Assembly (NCBI GenBank): GCA_022560025.1
Contig: JAFISE010000130.1
Coordinates: 1 to 64,000 of the forward strand
From: Stagonosporopsis chrysanthemi
Lineage: Eukaryota; Ascomycota; Dothideomycetes; Pleosporales; Didymellaceae
Length of the DNA: 64,000 nucleotides
Direction: 5' to 3'
Of the stretch, positions 63,990 through 64,000 are shown in pieces (position 1 is the stretch's first letter; every line of letters begins with the position of its first letter). The translations under genes and the position numbers were made by a program. The notes under the pieces were generated by a model. The model was not told where the DNA came from. It ran no database searches and saw only the letters and a list, made by a program, of their open reading frames with translations.

Positions 63990-64000
63990 CTGAATCAAAG

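Noticed and set aside
1..64000. Secondary-metabolite or defence gene cluster, intact transposon or viral insert
   Set aside because: No polyketide, peptide synthetase, terpene, transposase, reverse transcriptase or viral gene was found; neighbouring genes are mostly housekeeping.

Overview
The window looks like a stretch of nuclear chromosome from a filamentous ascomycete (Pezizomycotina). The class is not provable from sequence alone; a Dothideomycete-like fungus would fit. The reasons are short GT-AG introns (mostly 46-80 nt), a fungal alpha-aminoadipate lysine pathway gene (homoaconitase), NADH-type glutamate synthase with a fungal-length propeptide, an AA9 lytic polysaccharide monooxygenase, and a split tRNA-Glu gene. 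I could build 22 protein genes and one tRNA. For the multi-exon models the spliced lengths divide by three and the splice junctions restore the expected family motifs.

Layout. 0-9 kb: five minus-strand or tandem genes (a disordered unknown protein, a tiny membrane protein, gamma-tubulin complex component GCP2/Spc97, an alpha-glucoside MFS transporter). 9-12 kb: gene-poor. 12-18 kb: five plus-strand genes apart from gaps (a secreted LPMO-like protein with an N-terminal histidine, a UBL-WLM metalloprotease, a single-pass membrane unknown, a P-loop sulfotransferase-like multi-pass membrane protein). 18-22 kb: a divergent amino-acid biosynthesis pair, homoaconitase (lysine) and phosphoserine aminotransferase (serine). 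24-26 kb: a seven-helix receptor-like protein. 27.7-33 kb: a divergent pair, LAT-type amino-acid permease and mitochondrial leucyl-tRNA synthetase, separated by tandem-repeat DNA. 34 kb: intron-containing tRNA-Glu(UUC). 35.5 kb: a 48-residue CxxCxGxG zinc-finger mini-protein. 39-42.6 kb: a ten-exon sugar transporter convergent with an AA9 LPMO. 45-58 kb: a run of minus-strand housekeeping genes (Bet1 SNARE, adenylate kinase, Yme2, NADH-glutamate synthase). 61.5-64 kb: histone chaperone Chz1 (with a 10-nt exon) and a truncated DHA1 drug transporter running off the right edge.

Functionally the window is mostly core metabolism (lysine, serine, glutamate, amino-acid uptake, mitochondrial translation), secretion, and carbohydrate breakdown and uptake (two LPMO-type secreted proteins, two sugar transporters). 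No biosynthetic cluster, virus, CRISPR array or intact transposon is visible. The least explained items are the isolated mini zinc-finger gene, the LPMO-like secreted protein, the sulfotransferase-like membrane protein, a pair of dispersed non-coding repeats at 50.6 and 62.4 kb, and several tandem duplications in promoters. Coordinates of splice sites were read by eye; no search or alignment program was run.
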